DNA of 64,000 nt from Candidatus Parcubacteria bacterium. Lineage in GTDB: Bacteria > Patescibacteriota > Minisyncoccia > Minisyncoccales > JAGLPU01. Positions 23,787 to 32,647 of this stretch are shown one piece after another. The notes under the pieces were generated by a model. That model did not search any database. It was given only the letters and a program-made list of their open reading frames with translations, and was not told the DNA's origin. The position numbers and the translations under genes were made by a program. How positions within the stretch are numbered: the stretch's first letter is position 1; every line of letters starts with the position of its first letter. The stretch is taken from NCBI GenBank assembly GCA_023137175.1, contig JAGLPU010000006.1, forward strand, positions 1 to 64,000, written 5' to 3'.

Positions 23787-24959
23787 ATGATAAGTAAGCT
23801 TATGCGTTTATTTTCCCAAACAAAGCAGGGTCATCCTGATTATATCTTAGCGGCTACGGCCGGAATTCTATTGATTTTCGGCATAATAATGCTGGCCGGA
23901 ATTTCAACTTCAGTTTGGCAGACAGAGACAACTAATTCGTTTTTTTCTTTCACTCACCAAATGCTTCTCGGTTTAGTCCCGGGTTTGATTTTAGGAACTC
24001 TGGCTTTTTTCACCCCTATATCTTTTTTAAAAAAATGGGCGCCGCTATTATTGCTAATAAACTTAGTTTTTCTGGCAATGGTATTTTTGCCTAAAATAGG
24101 AATTAGCAGCGGGGGAGCTTCCCGCTGGATAAATTTAGGAGTAGTTTCTTTCCAGCCGTCAGAATTTTTAAAGCTGTCTTTCATTCTTTACTTGGGAGTT
24201 TGGTTAAGCGCCAGGTATCAAAAGGCTAGAACTAAACCCAAAAAACTAAAATTAAACATCAATTTTTTAACAGGGCCGGAAGTAAAAGAAGCTCTTGTCC
24301 CTTTCATGATAATTTTAGGCCTGATTTCTCTAATTCTGATATTGCAGCCGGACGTCGGCACCCTAGGATTAATTGTCATCACGGGGATTCTAATGTATTT
24401 TCTCATTGAAACTTCTATTTGGCACACCATATTAATGATTGCGATAGGGATAACAAGCTTATTCGCTTTAATAAAACTTGCGCCTTATCGAGCACAGCGA
24501 TTTTTAGTGTTTTTAAATCCGGAAACCGATCCCATGGGGATAGGCTACCAAGTAAGACAAGCTTTAATTGCTGTCGGCTCAGGAGGAATATTCGGTTTGG
24601 GGTTGGGAATGTCAGGCCAAAAATTCGGCTTTGTGCCAAGACCAATGTCAGATTCGGTTTTTGCCATTATGGCCGAAGAAATGGGTTTTATCGGTTGCGT
24701 AGTTTTAATCCTGCTTTTTTTAACCTTATTGATGCAAGGGTTTAAAATCGCCAAACAGAGTCGAGATAAATTCTGCCAGCTCACAGCCGCAGGAATTACT
24801 TTATGGATTACTTTGCAAGCTTTTATTAACATCGGCGCAATATTGCAGCTTGTGCCTCTAACAGGCATACCTTTGCCCTTTATCAGTTGTGGCGGTTCGC
24901 ATTTAGTAGTAGAATTAATAGGGATAGGGATTTTACTGAATATTTCAAAAAACACATGA
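23787..24959 (+). CDS. ftsW: SEDS glycosyltransferase FtsW
   Basis: Septal peptidoglycan polymerase/lipid II handling protein of the SEDS family, 390 aa with about ten transmembrane segments. Family signatures are GGASRWINLG, FQPSEFLKLSFILYL, LQPDVGTLGL, GIGYQVRQALIAVGSGGIFGLGLG, DSVFAIMAEEMGF and PLPFISCGGSHL. FtsW rather than RodA is chosen because it lies between murD and murG. Its stop overlaps the murG start (ATGA at 24956). Confidence 0.93.
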   Translation: MISKLMRLFSQTKQGHPDYILAATAGILLIFGIIMLAGISTSVWQTETTNSFFSFTHQMLLGLVPGLILGTLAFFTPISFLKKWAPLLLLINLVFLAMVFLPKIGISSGGASRWINLGVVSFQPSEFLKLSFILYLGVWLSARYQKARTKPKKLKLNINFLTGPEVKEALVPFMIILGLISLILILQPDVGTLGLIVITGILMYFLIETSIWHTILMIAIGITSLFALIKLAPYRAQRFLVFLNPETDPMGIGYQVRQALIAVGSGGIFGLGLGMSGQKFGFVPRPMSDSVFAIMAEEMGFIGCVVLILLFLTLLMQGFKIAKQSRDKFCQLTAAGITLWITLQAFINIGAILQLVPLTGIPLPFISCGGSHLVVELIGIGILLNISKNT

Positions 24960-26086
24960 AAATTTTATTTACTGGTGGGGGAACCGCCGGGCACATTTAT
25001 CCAATAGCTGCCATAACTAGAGAGTTAAGAAGAATTTATCCTCAAAAAAAACTGAAGCTGTTTTATCTTGGGCCTAAGGATGAGTTCAGCGGACTGTTGC
25101 TTTCTCAGGAAGGGATTAAAACTAGATCAACTTCTGCGGGGAAAATTAGAAGATATTTTGGAATAAAAAGCTTTTTTCTAAATATCATTGATATTCTATT
25201 TAGAATTCCTTTGGGAATTATCCAGGCGTTTTGGCATGTTTTTTTCATTGCTCCCGACCTTATTTTCAGCAAGGGCGGCTATGGTTCAGTGGGAACCGTA
25301 ATTTCCGGCTGGATACTGCAAGTCCCGATCATCTTGCACGAATCAGACGCCAGCCCGGGATTGGCTAACAGGTTTTTAAGCAAATTTGCCGCTGAAATTT
25401 TCACTTCCTTTTCAGATAAAAATGTTAAATATTTTGTCAGCCAAAGAGTGGTATTAACAGGAAACCCCGTTAGAAGAGAGATATTGGAAGGAACTCCGGA
25501 AAAAGCCAAAAAACTATTTAATTTATCCGGGAACAAACCTTTAATTTTAATTATAGGAGGTTCTCAAGGGTCACAGAGAATAAATGATACTATACTAACA
25601 CTTCTTCCTAAAATTTTGGAATCATTTGAGTTGATCCATCAAGCAGGAGAAAAAAACTTCAATAAAATTAGAACTGAGGCAAAAGCAGTAATCCCTAAAA
25701 ATCTGGAAAATAATTATCATCTTTTTCCTTTCTTAAAAGAAAACGATATTAAAGAAGCTTATCGCGCCGCTGATTTGATTATTAGCCGCGCCGGGTCAGG
25801 AAGTATTTTTGAAATTGCCGCCCTAAAAAAACCATGTATCTTAATCCCTTTGCCTGAGGCAGCCCAAAACCATCAAACAAAAAATGCTTACGCCTATGTT
25901 AAAAATAATGCCGGTATAATAATTGAAGAAAAAAATCTTACTCCTCATTTCTTTTTGGGAGAATTAGATAATTTATTCCATTATCCGGAAAGGCTTAAGG
26001 CAATGTCAAAAGAAGCAGGAAATTTTTCCAAGCCGGCGGCGGCAAAAATAATAGCTAAATATATTGTAGAATATTTAAAAAATTAA
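24956..26086 (+). CDS. murG: UDP-GlcNAc:lipid I GlcNAc transferase
   Basis: Makes lipid II on the inner membrane face. The start is the ATG at 24956 in the ATGA overlap with ftsW, giving 376 aa beginning MKILFTGGGTAGHIYP, the GGGTAGH donor loop. Further motifs are FSKGGYGSVG, PIILHESDASPGLANR, LIIGGSQGSQRIN and SRAGSGSIFEIAALKKPCILIPLPEAAQNHQ. Length is normal. gltX follows with a 1-base overlap. Confidence 0.96.
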   Translation: MKILFTGGGTAGHIYPIAAITRELRRIYPQKKLKLFYLGPKDEFSGLLLSQEGIKTRSTSAGKIRRYFGIKSFFLNIIDILFRIPLGIIQAFWHVFFIAPDLIFSKGGYGSVGTVISGWILQVPIILHESDASPGLANRFLSKFAAEIFTSFSDKNVKYFVSQRVVLTGNPVRREILEGTPEKAKKLFNLSGNKPLILIIGGSQGSQRINDTILTLLPKILESFELIHQAGEKNFNKIRTEAKAVIPKNLENNYHLFPFLKENDIKEAYRAADLIISRAGSGSIFEIAALKKPCILIPLPEAAQNHQTKNAYAYVKNNAGIIIEEKNLTPHFFLGELDNLFHYPERLKAMSKEAGNFSKPAAAKIIAKYIVEYLKN

Positions 26087-27624
26087 TGTCAGACAAAAAA
26101 GAAAAAAAAGTCAGAGTAAGGATTGCTCCTTCGCCAACAGGAACATTGCATATCGGAACCGCCCGGGTCGCTCTTTTTAATTACCTTTTTGCCAAGCAGT
26201 GTGAAGGAACTTTTATTTTAAGAATTGAAGACACTGATCTGGAAAGGTCTGAAGAATGTTTTGAAAAAAACATAATAGAAGGACTGCAATGGCTTGGGAT
26301 TAAGTGGGACGAAGGAGTTCTTTGCGATCAAGAACAAAACCATATTGGAAATTACGGCCCTTATAAGCAGAGCGAAAGAACTGATATTTATCTAAAACAT
26401 ATTAAAGATCTTTTAAGTAAAGGCAAAGCTTATTACTGTTTTTGTTCAAAAGAAGAACTGAAAACAAAAAAGGAATATCAAATGAGCATTGGCCAGCCGC
26501 CTCATTATGATGAAAAATGCAAGCAGCTTTCTGCGGAGGAAATAGAAAAAAACATAGCCCAAGGAGAACCATTTATTGTCAGATTCAAAACTCCAATAAA
26601 AAAAATAGTTTTTAATGATTCAGTGCGAGGAAAAGTAGAGTTTGATACCAATTTGATTGACGATTTTACCATTGCCAAAGGCAGCGGAGAGAGCATTACC
26701 CCCTTATACCATCTGGCAGTAGTGGTTGACGACCAGGAAATGGAAATAAGCCATGTCATTAGGGGAGAGGACCATATTTCCAATACGCCCAAGCAAATTC
26801 TTCTTCAGGAGGCTTTGGAATTCCCACAACCGAAATACGCCCATCTACCTTTAATCCTGGGACCGGATAAAAGCAAATTAAGCAAAAGGCACGGAGCCGT
26901 GTCCATTAGTGAATACCAACAAGAAGGATACTTGCCGGAAACCATGATTAACTTTATGGCTTTTCTGGGCTGGAACCCTGGAGGGAAAAAAGAAATTTAT
27001 TCCATAGATGAGTTGATTGAAGAATTTTCTTTAGAATGCGTTCATAAAGGGGGAGCAATGTTTAATATCCAAAGATTAAGCTTTCTAAACGCTTTCTATA
27101 TCAGAAAAAAACCGCTGATGGAATTGACCGAACTATGTCTTCCTTATTTGTTAGCTGCCGGATTGATCGAAGAAACAAACGAAGGAGAATTTAAAATCAA
27201 AGAAACAAGCGAAACAATTGATATTGTTTGGCTTTCAAAAATAATTCAAGCTTATCAGGAACGGCTGAAAAAGTTGTCGGAGATACCGGAGTTAACCGAT
27301 CTTTTCTTTAAAGAAATAGAATATGACAAAGAGCTTGTCCGCTGGAAGAATATGGCTGACGAGGATATAAGAAAAGCTCTGGATAAAGCAGAGTCAGTAT
27401 TGGAAAAAATTGAGGCGGAAGATTTTAACAAAGAAAACCTGCAAAATCTTATAATGCCGGAAGCAGAAGCTCTCGGAGCGGGGGACAGAGGAAAGCTTTT
27501 ATGGCCCTTAAGAGCGGTTTTAACAGGAAAAAAAGCCTCAGCCGGGCCTTTTGAAATAATAGAAATTCTGGGAAAAGAAAAAACAATGGAAAGAATTGAA
27601 AAAGCAAAAACTTTGTTTAAATAG
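26086..27624 (+). CDS. gltX: Glutamyl-tRNA synthetase
   Basis: Class I synthetase charging tRNA-Glu, and possibly tRNA-Gln if an amidotransferase exists. The HIGH-type motif lies in SPTGTLHIGTARVALFNYLFAKQ, the KMSKS-type in KLSKRHGAVS, and the bacterial GluRS segment FILRIEDTDLERS near residue 45. At 512 aa it is slightly longer than E. coli GltX, with a helical C-terminal anticodon-binding part. It is last in the murein run; a hairpin follows. Confidence 0.95.
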   Translation: MSDKKEKKVRVRIAPSPTGTLHIGTARVALFNYLFAKQCEGTFILRIEDTDLERSEECFEKNIIEGLQWLGIKWDEGVLCDQEQNHIGNYGPYKQSERTDIYLKHIKDLLSKGKAYYCFCSKEELKTKKEYQMSIGQPPHYDEKCKQLSAEEIEKNIAQGEPFIVRFKTPIKKIVFNDSVRGKVEFDTNLIDDFTIAKGSGESITPLYHLAVVVDDQEMEISHVIRGEDHISNTPKQILLQEALEFPQPKYAHLPLILGPDKSKLSKRHGAVSISEYQQEGYLPETMINFMAFLGWNPGGKKEIYSIDELIEEFSLECVHKGGAMFNIQRLSFLNAFYIRKKPLMELTELCLPYLLAAGLIEETNEGEFKIKETSETIDIVWLSKIIQAYQERLKKLSEIPELTDLFFKEIEYDKELVRWKNMADEDIRKALDKAESVLEKIEAEDFNKENLQNLIMPEAEALGAGDRGKLLWPLRAVLTGKKASAGPFEIIEILGKEKTMERIEKAKTLFK

Positions 27625-27627
27625 AAG

Positions 27628-27651
27628 GAGAGCTGATTAAAATCAGCTCTC
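27628..27651. terminator. Perfect hairpin after gltX
   Basis: GAGAGCTGATT (27628-27638), AA, AATCAGCTCTC (27641-27651): an 11-bp perfect stem a few bases past the gltX stop. There is no long T-tract, so termination is probable but not certain. Confidence 0.5.
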
Positions 27652-27775
27652 ATGTTTGCGTGTGGTTTTCTTCTCCCGGTCCCTGCAGCAAGTTAGACAT
27701 TTATAACGTTTTCACTTGTATTCATGCTCATATCGGCATCACTCCATCTTTTTTATATTTTAATGTTCCAATTGT

Positions 27776-28198
27776 ATGAAAATACTATATAAGATTATCT
27801 TAATTTTGTCAATAGCTTTTCTTCTTCCGGCATTTTCTTTCGCCCAGCAGGAAAAACCGATTGAATTGCCGGAGAACTTTGAAGAAAGCGGCTCTTTCGT
27901 AGGGGAGTTTATAAAAAAAATCCCTCAAGCCTTTGGTGGCGCTTGGGAGAAAGCTAAAGAATTTTGGCAAAATGCTTGGGTTAAGTGGTGGAACGAAAGT
28001 ATTTATCCTTGGTTTCAAAATATTTACCAAAAAATATGCAGCTTTTTTGGCAAAGAGATAGAAGAAAGAAAGCCGATCATTGAAGAAGAGTTTGAGAAAG
28101 AAAAAGAAGAAATAAAGAAAGATATCAGCGAAGAAGCTGATAAAACAAAAAAAGGTTTATGGGAATGGCTAAAGGGATTACTTCAAGAAAACCTTTGA
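27776..28198 (+). CDS. Secreted helical protein, unknown function
   Basis: A 140-aa protein with a clear signal peptide (MKILYKIILILSIAFLLPAFSFAQQ, probable cleavage after FA), then a Trp-rich amphipathic middle (AWEKAKEFWQNAWVKWWNES) and a Glu/Lys coiled-coil-like tail with EEFEKEKEEIKKD. No family is recognised. The Trp-rich helix could associate with the membrane surface. About 150 bases separate it from gltX, with nothing recognisable besides the hairpin. Confidence 0.7.
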   Translation: MKILYKIILILSIAFLLPAFSFAQQEKPIELPENFEESGSFVGEFIKKIPQAFGGAWEKAKEFWQNAWVKWWNESIYPWFQNIYQKICSFFGKEIEERKPIIEEEFEKEKEEIKKDISEEADKTKKGLWEWLKGLLQENL

Positions 28199-28201
28199 TA
28201 T

Positions 28202-28224
28202 AAAAAAAGAGGGTATTAGCCCTC
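28202..28224 (-). terminator. Terminator of the 129-aa membrane protein gene
   Basis: On the minus strand, GAGGG (28220-28224), a 6-base loop, CCCTC (28209-28213), then a run of seven T. Confidence 0.65.
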
Positions 28225-28241
28225 AAAACATGTTTTGATAT

Positions 28242-28631
28242 CTATGAACCGCCTATATCGCTCCCGACTTTTTTTGTGCTGTTGTCCCATTGCTTCACTT
28301 CTGCTTCCCATTTTCTCTCTGCTTGAAATATCAGAATCACTGGAATTAAAATTCCAAACCAGCAGAAACTATTAGAAGTAATAGATACGGCAAGAAAAGA
28401 AACAATAATCGCGCATAATCCCATTAAGCATACAAGCTTATCTTTATTGATTTTATCTAAATAAAATATATCTTTTGTATGCAAGACAGCAGGGAGAAAT
28501 AATACTAACAGACACCACGGGCTACGGATTATCAGCAATAAGATAAAAGTCATAGCTGATACAGCTATCCATATTCCGACCTGAATATAAAAAATCTCTT
28601 TCTTCCTTTCTTCATTTGCTCCTAACATCAT
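28242..28631 (-). CDS. Small polytopic membrane protein
   Basis: A 129-aa protein with about four hydrophobic segments (around residues 18-36, 37-52, 66-84, 88-103) and a polar C-terminus KWEAEVKQWDNSTKK. It has a strong Shine-Dalgarno (GGAGGTTGG) behind an AATATAAAT segment much like the leaders of the 58-60 kb cassettes, and its own terminator. No family is recognised; it belongs to the orphan small-gene set by its signals. Confidence 0.65.
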   Translation of the reverse strand: MMLGANEERKKEIFYIQVGIWIAVSAMTFILLLIIRSPWCLLVLFLPAVLHTKDIFYLDKINKDKLVCLMGLCAIIVSFLAVSITSNSFCWFGILIPVILIFQAERKWEAEVKQWDNSTKKVGSDIGGS

Positions 28632-28714
28632 ATTACCAACCTCCGATTTATATTATGTTTTAAAAGTGCATCTCATTATATACATAATATGTCTAATACA
28701 TCAATGGGGAAGGG

Positions 28715-28743
28715 TTGACAGGGGGTTTTGCCTCATTTATACT
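28715..28743 (+). promoter_or_regulatory. Promoter upstream of xer
   Basis: TTGACA (28715-28720), a 17-base spacer, TATACT (28738-28743). It reads into the dif-like site and the xer gene. Confidence 0.65.
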
Positions 28744-28754
28744 TAATATAGTAA

Positions 28755-28782
28755 GGTTCGCATAATTATACTTAAGCGAACT
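28755..28782. other. Candidate dif (Xer recombination) site
   Basis: 28 bases in the 11-6-11 layout of dif: left arm GGTTCGCATAA (28755-28765), centre TTATAC, right arm TTAAGCGAACT (28772-28782). The left arm matches the E. coli XerC half (GGTGCGCATAA) at 10 of 11 positions. The right arm shares TTA-G and AA with known XerD halves. The two arms are inverted copies at 9 of 11 positions. It lies 69 bases before the xer start, as in single-recombinase systems such as XerS/difSL. Confidence 0.7.
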
Positions 28783-28851
28783 ATAACGACCTTCAAAACG
28801 GCCCTTCTCTTAAATAAGCATTATTTCCGAATACTAAACATCACCTAAAAT

Positions 28852-29781
28852 ATGGAAAAAAACTCTAAACCAATAGAAAAACATCTAACTGACTTCCTGG
28901 ACTGGCTGGAAATTGAAAAAGGATTATCTTCCAAGTCACAGGAAAATTATTCCCGATTTTTAAAAAGTTTTTTTGATTGGCTGAAAGCCAATAAATTAGA
29001 AAATGTTAAACCTCATGGACTAACCGCAGACCATGTTTGGAAATACCGAGTTTCTCTTGCCCGTCAAAAAACCTTAAAAAAAAGCTCTCAAAATTATTAT
29101 TTGATAGCTCTGCGGTCTTTGTTGAATTATTTTGCTGACCGCGATATCCTGTCTTTACCCGCGGAAAAGATAAAACTTGCCAAGATCAAGAAAGAACACA
29201 CTGTTAATTTCCTGACCGTAGAACAGCTCAAGAAATTGTTCGCCGGCCCAAACACCATAAAACCCGCAGGAATGCGCGACAGGGCCATTTTAGAGGTCTT
29301 GTTCTCAACTGGATTGAGAATAGCCGAGCTGGTTAGCTTAAACCGAAACCAAATAAAGCTAAAAAACGAAGAAATTGAAATTGCTATTATTGGCAAAGGC
29401 GGCAATCCCCGCACGGTCTATTTTTCCTCCCGAGCCGTTGATTGGTTAAGAAAATATCTGGCAACCCGAAACGACGACGAAAAAGCTTTGTTTATAAACT
29501 ACAGGAGCAGAAAAGATTTCAGCAGCCGAAGATTGACCGCGCGCTCCATTGAAAAGATTATAAAAAAGTATGCTTTAATGGCCGGACTTCCGGCAATGAC
29601 GACTCCTCATACTTTGCGCCACAGTTTTGCCACGGACCTGCTAAATCAAGGGGCCGATCTAAGGACTGTTCAGGAGTTTCTGGGGCACCGCAGCATCACT
29701 GCCACCCAGATATATACCCACGTAACCTCCAAACGCTTGAAGGATATCCATCACAAGCTCCATAGCGGAAAAGACCTTTAA
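28852..29781 (+). CDS. xerC: Xer-type tyrosine recombinase
   Basis: Resolves chromosome dimers by recombination at dif. The 309-aa protein has an N-terminal SAM-like core-binding domain (to about residue 110) and a C-terminal catalytic domain with all active residues: R156 in STGLRIAEL, K182 in GKGG, H253-xx-R256 in HTLRH, H279 in LGHRS and Y288 in TQIYTH. XerC or XerD cannot be told apart, and it may act alone, as its gene is preceded by the dif-like site. No Shine-Dalgarno is seen. Confidence 0.9.
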   Translation: MEKNSKPIEKHLTDFLDWLEIEKGLSSKSQENYSRFLKSFFDWLKANKLENVKPHGLTADHVWKYRVSLARQKTLKKSSQNYYLIALRSLLNYFADRDILSLPAEKIKLAKIKKEHTVNFLTVEQLKKLFAGPNTIKPAGMRDRAILEVLFSTGLRIAELVSLNRNQIKLKNEEIEIAIIGKGGNPRTVYFSSRAVDWLRKYLATRNDDEKALFINYRSRKDFSSRRLTARSIEKIIKKYALMAGLPAMTTPHTLRHSFATDLLNQGADLRTVQEFLGHRSITATQIYTHVTSKRLKDIHHKLHSGKDL

Positions 29782-29842
29782 TTATTTTGACAAATTCCCT
29801 ATTTTCTGATAATATTATTTCATAAATTTATAATATAAAACT

Positions 29843-30115
29843 ATGTCAAAGACTAAAGCCACAGGCGCCACAAAACTAGGTAGAGATTCTGAAGCCAAAC
29901 GATTAGGAGTAAAACTTTATGCCGGCGAAAAAGCAAAAGCCGGAAGCATTATTATCCGTCAGAGAGGCACAAAATTTCTACCCGGTAAAAATGTCAAAAG
30001 AGGCAGCGATGACACCCTTTACTCAGTTAAAGAAGGTGTGATTAAGTTTACAACTAAAAAAATCACAAAATTTGACGGCAATCAAAGAATCGCCAAAGTT
30101 GTGAATGTGGAATAA
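29843..30115 (+). CDS. rpmA: Ribosomal protein bL27
   Basis: Large-subunit protein whose N-terminal tail reaches toward the peptidyl-transferase centre. It has 90 aa with the family core [12 protein letters not shown], then [24 protein letters not shown] and an IKF-containing C-terminus. The N-terminal tail reads [10 protein letters not shown] instead of the usual MAHKKGGGS, keeping Lys and Gly but differing in order. No rplU is adjacent. A terminator follows. Confidence 0.95.
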   Translation: MSKTKATGATKLGRDSEAKRLGVKLYAGEKAKAGSIIIRQRGTKFLPGKNVKRGSDDTLYSVKEGVIKFTTKKITKFDGNQRIAKVVNVE

Positions 30116-30135
30116 AATAGCTTCAATTTTAAATC

Positions 30136-30164
30136 AAAAAAAAACGCTGTTAAGCGTTTTTTTT
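30136..30164 (+). terminator. Terminator of rpmA
   Basis: A-rich AAAACGC, loop TGTTAA, GCGTTTT with a run of eight T. The flanking A-run makes it usable on both strands, also for the convergent small gene. Confidence 0.75.
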
Positions 30165-30175
30165 GATGAATAAAC

Positions 30176-30340
30176 TTATTCAAGCTCTTGATCATATTCT
30201 ACTCTTATCGGCTCTTTCGCCTCTTCAAAAGCGACTATATATCCAATGCTGAAACTCAATAAAGATATTAATACAACCCCAATTAATAAAATCACTTCTT
30301 CGTGGTGTTTTTTGACAATTTCTATTATCCTTGATAGCAT
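30176..30340 (-). CDS. Small single-pass membrane protein
   Basis: From the ATG at 30340, 54 aa: basic amphipathic start MLSRIIEIVKKHHEE, one transmembrane helix VILLIGVVLISLLSFSIGYIVA, and an exported tail EEAKEPIRVEYDQELE. An upstream TTG at 30361 would add 7 residues. The tail resembles short membrane proteins I have seen in Parcubacteria, but I cannot name a family. It converges with rpmA. Confidence 0.5.
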   Translation of the reverse strand: MLSRIIEIVKKHHEEVILLIGVVLISLLSFSIGYIVAFEEAKEPIRVEYDQELE

Positions 30341-30378
30341 TTTCTTATAGAATTTTAACAATTAGGAGGTTGAAGAAA

Positions 30379-30483
30379 ATGGTAAATGTTCGTTGCCCTA
30401 AGTGCGAAACACTTATGGTAGAAATAACAGATGGGGTTTTCAGATGTCCTGAATGTAAGGCAAAAATAACCAAAAAATATTAA
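30379..30483 (+). CDS. 34-aa mini zinc-ribbon peptide
   Basis: ATG at 30379, 9 bases after AGGAGG (30364-30369). It encodes 34 residues, MVNVRCPKCETLMVEITDGV then FRCPECKAKITKKY. The two CPxC pairs (CPKC and CPEC, 16 residues apart) are a complete minimal zinc ribbon. A hairpin follows at once. It joins the strong-SD orphan set. Confidence 0.65.
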   Translation: MVNVRCPKCETLMVEITDGVFRCPECKAKITKKY

Positions 30484-30507
30484 CAGCGATAAAACGCTGT
30501 TTTATTT
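30482..30507 (+). terminator. Terminator of the mini zinc ribbon
   Basis: AACAGCG (30482-30488), loop ATAAAA, CGCTGTT (30495-30501), then TTATTTT. It overlaps the 3' end of pyrG on the other strand. Confidence 0.65.
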
Positions 30508-32121
30508 TAAGCAGGCTTTTACAAACTCCCTGAATAATGGATGCGGCCTAGTTGGCCTTGATTTAAATTCTGGATGAAATTGGGTTGCAACGAAAAAAGG
30601 ATGATCTTTAAGCTCTATGATTTCCACCAAATCTTTTTCCGGATTTATGCCTGCCAATACTAAGCCTTTTGAGGTAAGAGCATCTCTGAAGTCATTATTA
30701 AATTCATAGCGATGGCGATGCCTTTCGGAAATCAGGGAATCCTTATAAGCTTTGGAGCTTATGGTTCCGGAAGCAAGCTTGCAAGGATATTCTCCAAGCC
30801 TCATTGTTCCGCCGTATTTCTTTTGAGACAATAGATCTTTTTGTTCTGGAATCACATCAATCACCGGCTCTTGACAATCCGGGGAAACTTCAGTGGAATT
30901 TGCTTTTTGCAAACCGCAAACATTACGGGCAAACTCTATCACTGCCAGCTGCATTCCAAAACAAAGACCTAAAAACGGTATTTTTTCTTTTCTACAAAAT
31001 TCTATCGCTTTTATCTTTCCCTCCACTCCCCTGGTTCCAAAACCTCCGGGAACGATTATGCCGTCATATTTTTTCAATTCTTTAAGTTTTGAAATATCGT
31101 CTATGTAATCATCCGCTGACAGCCAGCTGATCTCAGGCTTGTATTTGGAAAACCAAGCCGCATGTTTGACCGCTTCAATCACTGAGATATAGGAATCAGT
31201 TAAAATGAACTTTCCTGATTCAAAATACTTCCCCACTATGCCGATCTTAACCGGCTTGTCCGCGGTCTTGATAACATCTACAAGTTTTTCCCAATCTTTT
31301 AAGTCTGTTGTTTTCTTTGCTCTTAATCCTAATTTATTTAAAATTCTTTGTCCTAAATTATCTTTTTCAAAGTTTAAAGGAATTTCATAAATTGATTTGA
31401 CATCCGGCGCGGAAATAATATATTCTTTTTCCAAGTTGCAAAAAACAGAGATCTTTCTTTTGCGAGGCTCATCCAACGGAACAGGCGCCCTAGCTAGGAT
31501 CATATCAGGCTGAATGCCGGTCATATTCAAAGACCTTACGGCATATTGGGTCGGTTTAGTCTTCATCTCCCCTATCATTTCAGGAACAGGCAGATAGCTC
31601 ACTAAAATAAAAAAGACATCCTTGGGATGGCTTAATCTAAGCATTCTGGCCGCTTCCAAAAACAGCATGTTCTGGTATTCTCCGACTGTGCCGCCAATCT
31701 CAACTAAAATAAAATCAGCTTCGGTTTTCTTAGCTGCTTTTTTAATGCGAGAAATAACTTCGTTTGGAATATCAGGCACCACTTCAACGCATTTTCCTTT
31801 ATATTCCAAGTTACGCTCTTTATTGATAACGGCCTGATAAACCCTTCCTGTGGTAAGATAATTGTCAGTGGTTAAATTCCTGTCTAAAAATCTTTCGTAG
31901 TTCCCTATATCTTGGTCGCATTCTACTCCGTCTTGAGTGACGAAAGTTTCTCCATGCTCAATAGGATTCATTGTTCCGGCGTCCACATTGATATAAGGGT
32001 CAATTTTAAGGGCTGTGACTTCAAATCCTTTACTTTGCAGAATCTTTCCAATTGAAGCAATAGCCACTCCTTTGCCAATACCAGACATTACTCCGCCAGC
32101 AACAAAAATATACCGCGCCAT
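30502..32121 (-). CDS. pyrG: CTP synthase
   Basis: Aminates UTP to CTP using glutamine. Of 539 aa from the ATG at 32121 (MARYIFVAGGVMSGIGKGV; another ATG lies 2 codons upstream). The synthetase domain has the SGIGKG loop, INVDAGTMNPIEHGE and EIGGTVGEYQN. The C-terminal glutamine amidotransferase has GGFGTRGVEGK, the Cys of FLGLCFGMQ and the His-Glu of ATQFHPEFKSRP. Length is normal. Confidence 0.97.
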   Translation of the reverse strand: MARYIFVAGGVMSGIGKGVAIASIGKILQSKGFEVTALKIDPYINVDAGTMNPIEHGETFVTQDGVECDQDIGNYERFLDRNLTTDNYLTTGRVYQAVINKERNLEYKGKCVEVVPDIPNEVISRIKKAAKKTEADFILVEIGGTVGEYQNMLFLEAARMLRLSHPKDVFFILVSYLPVPEMIGEMKTKPTQYAVRSLNMTGIQPDMILARAPVPLDEPRKRKISVFCNLEKEYIISAPDVKSIYEIPLNFEKDNLGQRILNKLGLRAKKTTDLKDWEKLVDVIKTADKPVKIGIVGKYFESGKFILTDSYISVIEAVKHAAWFSKYKPEISWLSADDYIDDISKLKELKKYDGIIVPGGFGTRGVEGKIKAIEFCRKEKIPFLGLCFGMQLAVIEFARNVCGLQKANSTEVSPDCQEPVIDVIPEQKDLLSQKKYGGTMRLGEYPCKLASGTISSKAYKDSLISERHRHRYEFNNDFRDALTSKGLVLAGINPEKDLVEIIELKDHPFFVATQFHPEFKSRPTRPHPLFREFVKACLK

Positions 32122-32190
32122 AAGCATTTTATCGCAAACTGCAAATTATTATAAAAGAATTTATAGCTAACTTGCTAATTTACCAATGAA

Positions 32191-32634
32191 TTATTTATCT
32201 TCAACGACAATTATTTTAATTTCCGCTTCTAAATTATGGTCAAATTTAATCTTAACTGAAAATTCGCCGCATTCCTTGATCGGCTCCATTTCTATTTGAG
32301 TTTTTTTGACTTCGGTCCCCAACTTTTTTATTTCCTCAACAACTTTCTGCGGAGTGATTGATTCAAAGAGCTGTCCTTTATCTCCAACTTTAAGAGAAAT
32401 GGTAATTTCCTGGCCGTCAATCGCTGAAGCGACTTCCTGAATCTTTTTAAGACCTTCTTCCATTTGTTTTTCAGCAATTTCCTTTTGCATTTCCACCCAT
32501 TTTAAAGCTTCCGGAGTTGCTTGTCTCACTAACCCCTGAGGGAGAAGAGAATTGCGGACATAACCGTCTTTAACTTCTTTAACCTCGTGTTTCTTTCCTA
32601 AAGTATCTATGTCTTGTAATAGAATAACTTTCAT
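32191..32634 (-). CDS. rplI: Ribosomal protein bL9
   Basis: Large-subunit protein of 147 aa. The N-terminal KOW-like domain is typical (MKVILLQDIDTLGKKHEVKEVKDGYVRNSLLPQGLV), followed by a long connecting helix and the C-terminal domain. Presence of L9 is of taxonomic use, because several CPR groups (Microgenomates, for example) are reported to lack it. Acylphosphatase lies 13 bases upstream on the same strand. Confidence 0.95.
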   Translation of the reverse strand: MKVILLQDIDTLGKKHEVKEVKDGYVRNSLLPQGLVRQATPEALKWVEMQKEIAEKQMEEGLKKIQEVASAIDGQEITISLKVGDKGQLFESITPQKVVEEIKKLGTEVKKTQIEMEPIKECGEFSVKIKFDHNLEAEIKIIVVEDK

Positions 32635-32647
32635 ATAATTAAATTCA

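Noticed and set aside
24419-24955. Long alternative frames on both strands inside ftsW
   Set aside because: ftsW has all family motifs; the others are shadows with improbable composition.
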